Of a stretch of 6,773 nucleotides of DNA, positions 4,447 through 6,773 are shown one piece after another. Position 1 is the first letter of the stretch. Every line of letters starts with the position of its first letter. Source of the DNA: Clostridia bacterium (lineage in GTDB: Bacteria > Bacillota > Clostridia > Lachnospirales > Cellulosilyticaceae); contig JAQSYC010000128.1 in the NCBI GenBank assembly GCA_029256345.1, positions 1-6,773 of the forward strand. The letters run 5' to 3'. Under the pieces are notes generated by a model, which saw nothing but the letters and a program-made list of their open reading frames with translations, was not told the DNA's origin and made no database searches. The position numbers and the translations under genes are program-made.

Positions 4447-5568
4447 ATGGACACATTAAGCATTTTAGCTGTCTTAGACCCAGCAGTTGAAGTCTATATA
4501 GATAAGACATACAATATATTAGGACAGTTTGAGGATAAAGAGACACAAATCATATTTGATATTGTCCCTTGGGAAAACTATTTTTCTACAATGATGAAAG
4601 CCTTTTTAGGAAATGAAAAGTATGATATTGTTATGATCGCCGGACATCTTTGGTTGGCAGATTTTGTTGCTAAAGAATATCTGGCCCCTATAAAATATGA
4701 CTTTGAAGATATCCTACCTGTCATCAGAAAAGAAATGCAGTATGAGGGCACTACCTATCTTTCACCTTCATTTTGCGATGGACATATGCTTGTTTATAGA
4801 AAAAGTGTTTTGAAGAAAGTTTTGGGTAAGTTACCACGGGATATTATCAATGTAGATGAACTGATAGAAATGGCTTCTAAACTAAAAGAGGCTGGCATTT
4901 CAGATATTTTGGCTTTAAAAGCGCACCCATCAGAAATATTTTTAGATGCACTCCCTTATTTAAGAGGAAAAGGATTAGATATCTACAGTGAGGAAAAGAA
5001 TCACGTAGTATGTAACATCGATAAGATGGCAGAGGGATTAGAGAAGTATCTGTCTCTTAGAACATTTGCACCACAGGATACCCATACCTATGGAAATGAG
5101 GAGATAGGAAAAATTATAAAAGAAGGCAAAGCTGCTATGGCTGTGACGTGGAGCGGTCAGCTTGGAGTTATCCTTAAAGAATGTCTGCACAAAGACGATT
5201 TAGGATTTGCGACCTTTGATACAGCATGGAATGTGACATGGTCATTTGGTGTGACTAAGGCAAGTCCAAACAAGGCAAAGGCAGAGGCATTTTTGAAGTA
5301 TTTAAGATCCAAAGAAGTGGATTGGCTAGTTGGAGAATATTCAGGGGCACCTGTTAGAAAAGTCAATTATATAAAAGGCTATAGAAAATTTCCATGGTAC
5401 CGAGCACAGGTTAAAATGATAGAAGATTATGCAGAACCTTTTATCAATATCCTTAATGCGGGAGAGAAAAATAATATCTTATATGAAGAAATTTTCAATA
5501 CATTTATAAATAAAAAAGATGTATACACTGCTCTTTTAGATGCAAAAAACAGAATTGATGCCATATAA
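4447..5568 (+). CDS. Family 1 solute-binding-protein-like protein without signal peptide (probably cytoplasmic)
   Basis: This 373-residue protein resembles the sugar-binding components of ABC importers. It begins directly with a first strand, LSILAVLDP (4-12). Typical family elements follow: IIFDIVPWENYFSTMMKAF (35-53), YDIVMIAGHLWLADFVAKEYLAPI (59-82), the hinge/domain-2 region around YLSPSFCDGHMLVYRKSVL (104-122), EGKAAMAVTWSG (226-237) and SFGVTKASPNKAKAEAFLKYL (266-286). There is no hydrophobic leader, lipobox Cys or transmembrane segment, and upstream sequence leaves no room for one. No ABC permease or ATPase gene adjoins it. Set between shell genes and a redox enzyme, it may bind a pathway sugar or sugar phosphate in the cytoplasm as a sensor, carrier or shell-associated binder; these roles are speculation. 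Many Trp/Tyr/Phe residues (W42, W69, W235, W261, W265, W317) could line a carbohydrate pocket. Fold assignment is fairly secure; function is unknown. Confidence 0.8.
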   Translation: MDTLSILAVLDPAVEVYIDKTYNILGQFEDKETQIIFDIVPWENYFSTMMKAFLGNEKYDIVMIAGHLWLADFVAKEYLAPIKYDFEDILPVIRKEMQYEGTTYLSPSFCDGHMLVYRKSVLKKVLGKLPRDIINVDELIEMASKLKEAGISDILALKAHPSEIFLDALPYLRGKGLDIYSEEKNHVVCNIDKMAEGLEKYLSLRTFAPQDTHTYGNEEIGKIIKEGKAAMAVTWSGQLGVILKECLHKDDLGFATFDTAWNVTWSFGVTKASPNKAKAEAFLKYLRSKEVDWLVGEYSGAPVRKVNYIKGYRKFPWYRAQVKMIEDYAEPFINILNAGEKNNILYEEIFNTFINKKDVYTALLDAKNRIDAI

Positions 5569-5569
5569 G

Positions 5570-5576
5570 AAGGAGG
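5570..5576 (+). promoter_or_regulatory. Ribosome binding site of the flavoprotein disulfide reductase gene
   Basis: A perfect AAGGAGG lies 7 bases before ATG 5584 and two bases after the TAA of the preceding gene (5566-5568). It fixes the start and indicates co-expression within the operon. Confidence 0.8.
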
Positions 5577-5583
5577 CAGATTA

Positions 5584-6773
5584 ATGAAAGTAATTATGAT
5601 AGGGGGAGTAGCGGCTAGTATGTCAGCTGCATCCAAAATAAAACGAATAGATAAAGCTACAGAAGTTGTTGTATATGAAAAAGGTGGATTTTTATCTTAT
5701 GGAGCATGTGGACTTCCTTATTATGTTGGCGGATTCAATGATGATTATACAAAGATGATTGCAAGAACTAAAGAACAGTTCGAAAAAGTAGGAATTAGCA
5801 CGCACTTATATCACGAAGTTTTAAAGGTTATTCCAGATGAAAAAAAACTTCTTATAAGAAATTATGAAACAGGTGATATTTTTATAGAACAGTATGATAA
5901 GCTCATGATTGGGACAGGTGCTGAGGCAGTTAAACCACCTTTAGAAGGGATAGATAAAAAAGGTATTTATCAATTAAAAACCCTAGAGGACGGTATCAGG
6001 CTTAAAGAAGCTGTCAAAAACGAAAATATAAAAAATGTCGTCATTGTAGGCGGGGGTTATATAGGCATTGAAACAGTTGACGCCTTTTTAGCTTTAGGAA
6101 AACAAGTGACCTGTATTGAATTTGCGGATCGTATTTTGGCACCTTTTGATCCGGAGATTGGGACATACGCAGAGGAAGAAATATTAAGACAGGGCGTTAG
6201 TCTCAAAGTGGGTGAACGGGTTGTTAAATTTGACGGTGATGATTATGTAAAAAAGGTTATAACGGACAAAGGAACCTATGAAGCTGATTTAGTCGTATTG
6301 GCAATAGGGGTAAGACCTTCAACAGCTTTTTTAAAGGATACACCTATGCATTTGACAGCTAATGGCGCAATTATTGTAGATCGGGAAATGCGTACCTCGA
6401 TTGCAGATATCTGGGCAGCGGGGGACTGTGCCGTTGTATACAACAAAGTACTTATGGAAAATGCTTTTTTACCTCTTGGTACAGTAGCTAATAAATGTGG
6501 CAGGATTGCAGGAGAAAACATCATGGGTGCACATCAAAAATTTATAGGGGCATTAGGTTCAGCGGCCATAAAGGTATGTGATATAGAGCTAGGAAGGACG
6601 GGGCTTGGAGAGGCAGATGCAAAAAGACTTGCTATCGACTATAAAACAGTTATTGTAACAGCTTATGACCACCCCAGGTACTATCCAGATCAGACACCGA
6701 TCACTATTAAACTCATTTATGAGGCAAATACTAAAAAGCTTTTAGGTGCCCAGACAGCAGGTATAAAAGGGGC
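5584..6773 (+). CDS. FAD-dependent CoA-disulfide reductase / NADH oxidase-like protein (3' end outside window)
   Basis: The frame is open from ATG 5584 to the window edge (396 codons). Family members are about 440-450 residues, or about 550 and more with a C-terminal rhodanese domain, so at least 45 residues are missing. Visible: N-terminal FAD-binding VIMIGGVAAS (3-12); SYGACGLPYYVGG (38-50) with the single redox Cys42, the mark of CoA-disulfide reductase and NADH oxidase/peroxidase types rather than the CxxxxC glutathione reductase type; NAD(P)H-binding VVIVGGGYIGIE (152-163); a second FAD contact DIWAAGDCA (275-283); and HPRYYPDQ (363-370) in the dimerisation domain. The Gly usually found in the first motif (GGVAAG) is Ser12 here. 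Possible roles are reducing CoA disulfide to supply CoA to the acylating dehydrogenase, or oxidising the NADH that enzyme makes. Substrate choice cannot be fixed from sequence, and no encapsulation peptide is evident at its N terminus. Confidence 0.92.
   Translation, partial: MKVIMIGGVAASMSAASKIKRIDKATEVVVYEKGGFLSYGACGLPYYVGGFNDDYTKMIARTKEQFEKVGISTHLYHEVLKVIPDEKKLLIRNYETGDIFIEQYDKLMIGTGAEAVKPPLEGIDKKGIYQLKTLEDGIRLKEAVKNENIKNVVIVGGGYIGIETVDAFLALGKQVTCIEFADRILAPFDPEIGTYAEEEILRQGVSLKVGERVVKFDGDDYVKKVITDKGTYEADLVVLAIGVRPSTAFLKDTPMHLTANGAIIVDREMRTSIADIWAAGDCAVVYNKVLMENAFLPLGTVANKCGRIAGENIMGAHQKFIGALGSAAIKVCDIELGRTGLGEADAKRLAIDYKTVIVTAYDHPRYYPDQTPITIKLIYEANTKKLLGAQTAGIKG

Noticed and set aside
4044..4463. 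Open frame on the - strand across the tailed BMC, BMC-H and solute-binding gene junctions (139 codons).
   Set aside because: It is a Ser/Thr/Pro-rich shadow of the canonical BMC-H gene; the + strand genes explain the region with family matches and ribosome binding sites.
1..6773. Insertion sequences, tRNA/rRNA genes, CRISPR arrays or phage attachment sites.
   Set aside because: I saw no inverted terminal repeats, transposase, regular spaced repeats or RNA gene signatures; apart from short gaps the whole window is accounted for by the nine genes.

Overview
The window reads as part of a bacterial microcompartment (BMC) operon from a low-GC Gram-positive bacterium, most likely an anaerobic Clostridia/Lachnospirales-type Firmicute. 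This is inferred from AT-rich coding DNA, strong AAGGAGG-type ribosome binding sites and protein family content; no taxonomic marker is present. All nine genes lie on the + strand and are tightly packed, and the first and last run off the window. No stretch over 300 bases lacks a gene.

Layout. 1-614: C-terminal part of an MtnA/DrdI-family sugar-1-phosphate isomerase. 615-700: the widest gap, holding a 16-bp RNA hairpin. 701-1549: zinc-dependent class II (FucA-like) aldolase. 1550-1602: a short gap that, read one frame over, encodes what looks like the aldolase's missing C-terminal encapsulation peptide. 1603-3111: CoA-acylating aldehyde dehydrogenase with an N-terminal encapsulation peptide. 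3130-4413: four single-domain BMC shell proteins: one divergent, two canonical near-duplicates, and between those a tailed one. 4447-5568: a solute-binding-protein fold with no signal peptide. 5584-end: an FAD-dependent CoA-disulfide reductase/NADH oxidase-like enzyme, truncated by the window.

Proposed pathway (inference). The isomerase converts a 5-substituted ribose-1-phosphate (5-deoxyribose-1-P or 5-methylthioribose-1-P) to the ribulose-1-phosphate. The aldolase cleaves this to DHAP plus an aldehyde (acetaldehyde or methylthioacetaldehyde). The aldehyde dehydrogenase turns the aldehyde into an acyl-CoA inside a protein shell that retains it. The terminal flavoenzyme could recycle NADH or reduce CoA disulfide. 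This would be an encapsulated form of the DHAP shunt that salvages SAM by-products. A fuculose/rhamnulose-1-phosphate BMC with a recruited isomerase is the main alternative. Not in view: the kinase/phosphorylase, pentameric vertex protein, trimeric shell proteins, phosphotransacylase and alcohol dehydrogenase expected of a complete locus.

Most notable: (1) the apparent +1-frame encapsulation peptide after the aldolase stop codon, at a GGG-TGA site; (2) the isomerase-aldolase-acylating dehydrogenase set beside shell genes; (3) a leaderless, presumably cytoplasmic solute-binding protein inside the BMC operon; (4) the strand-specific hairpin between isomerase and aldolase.
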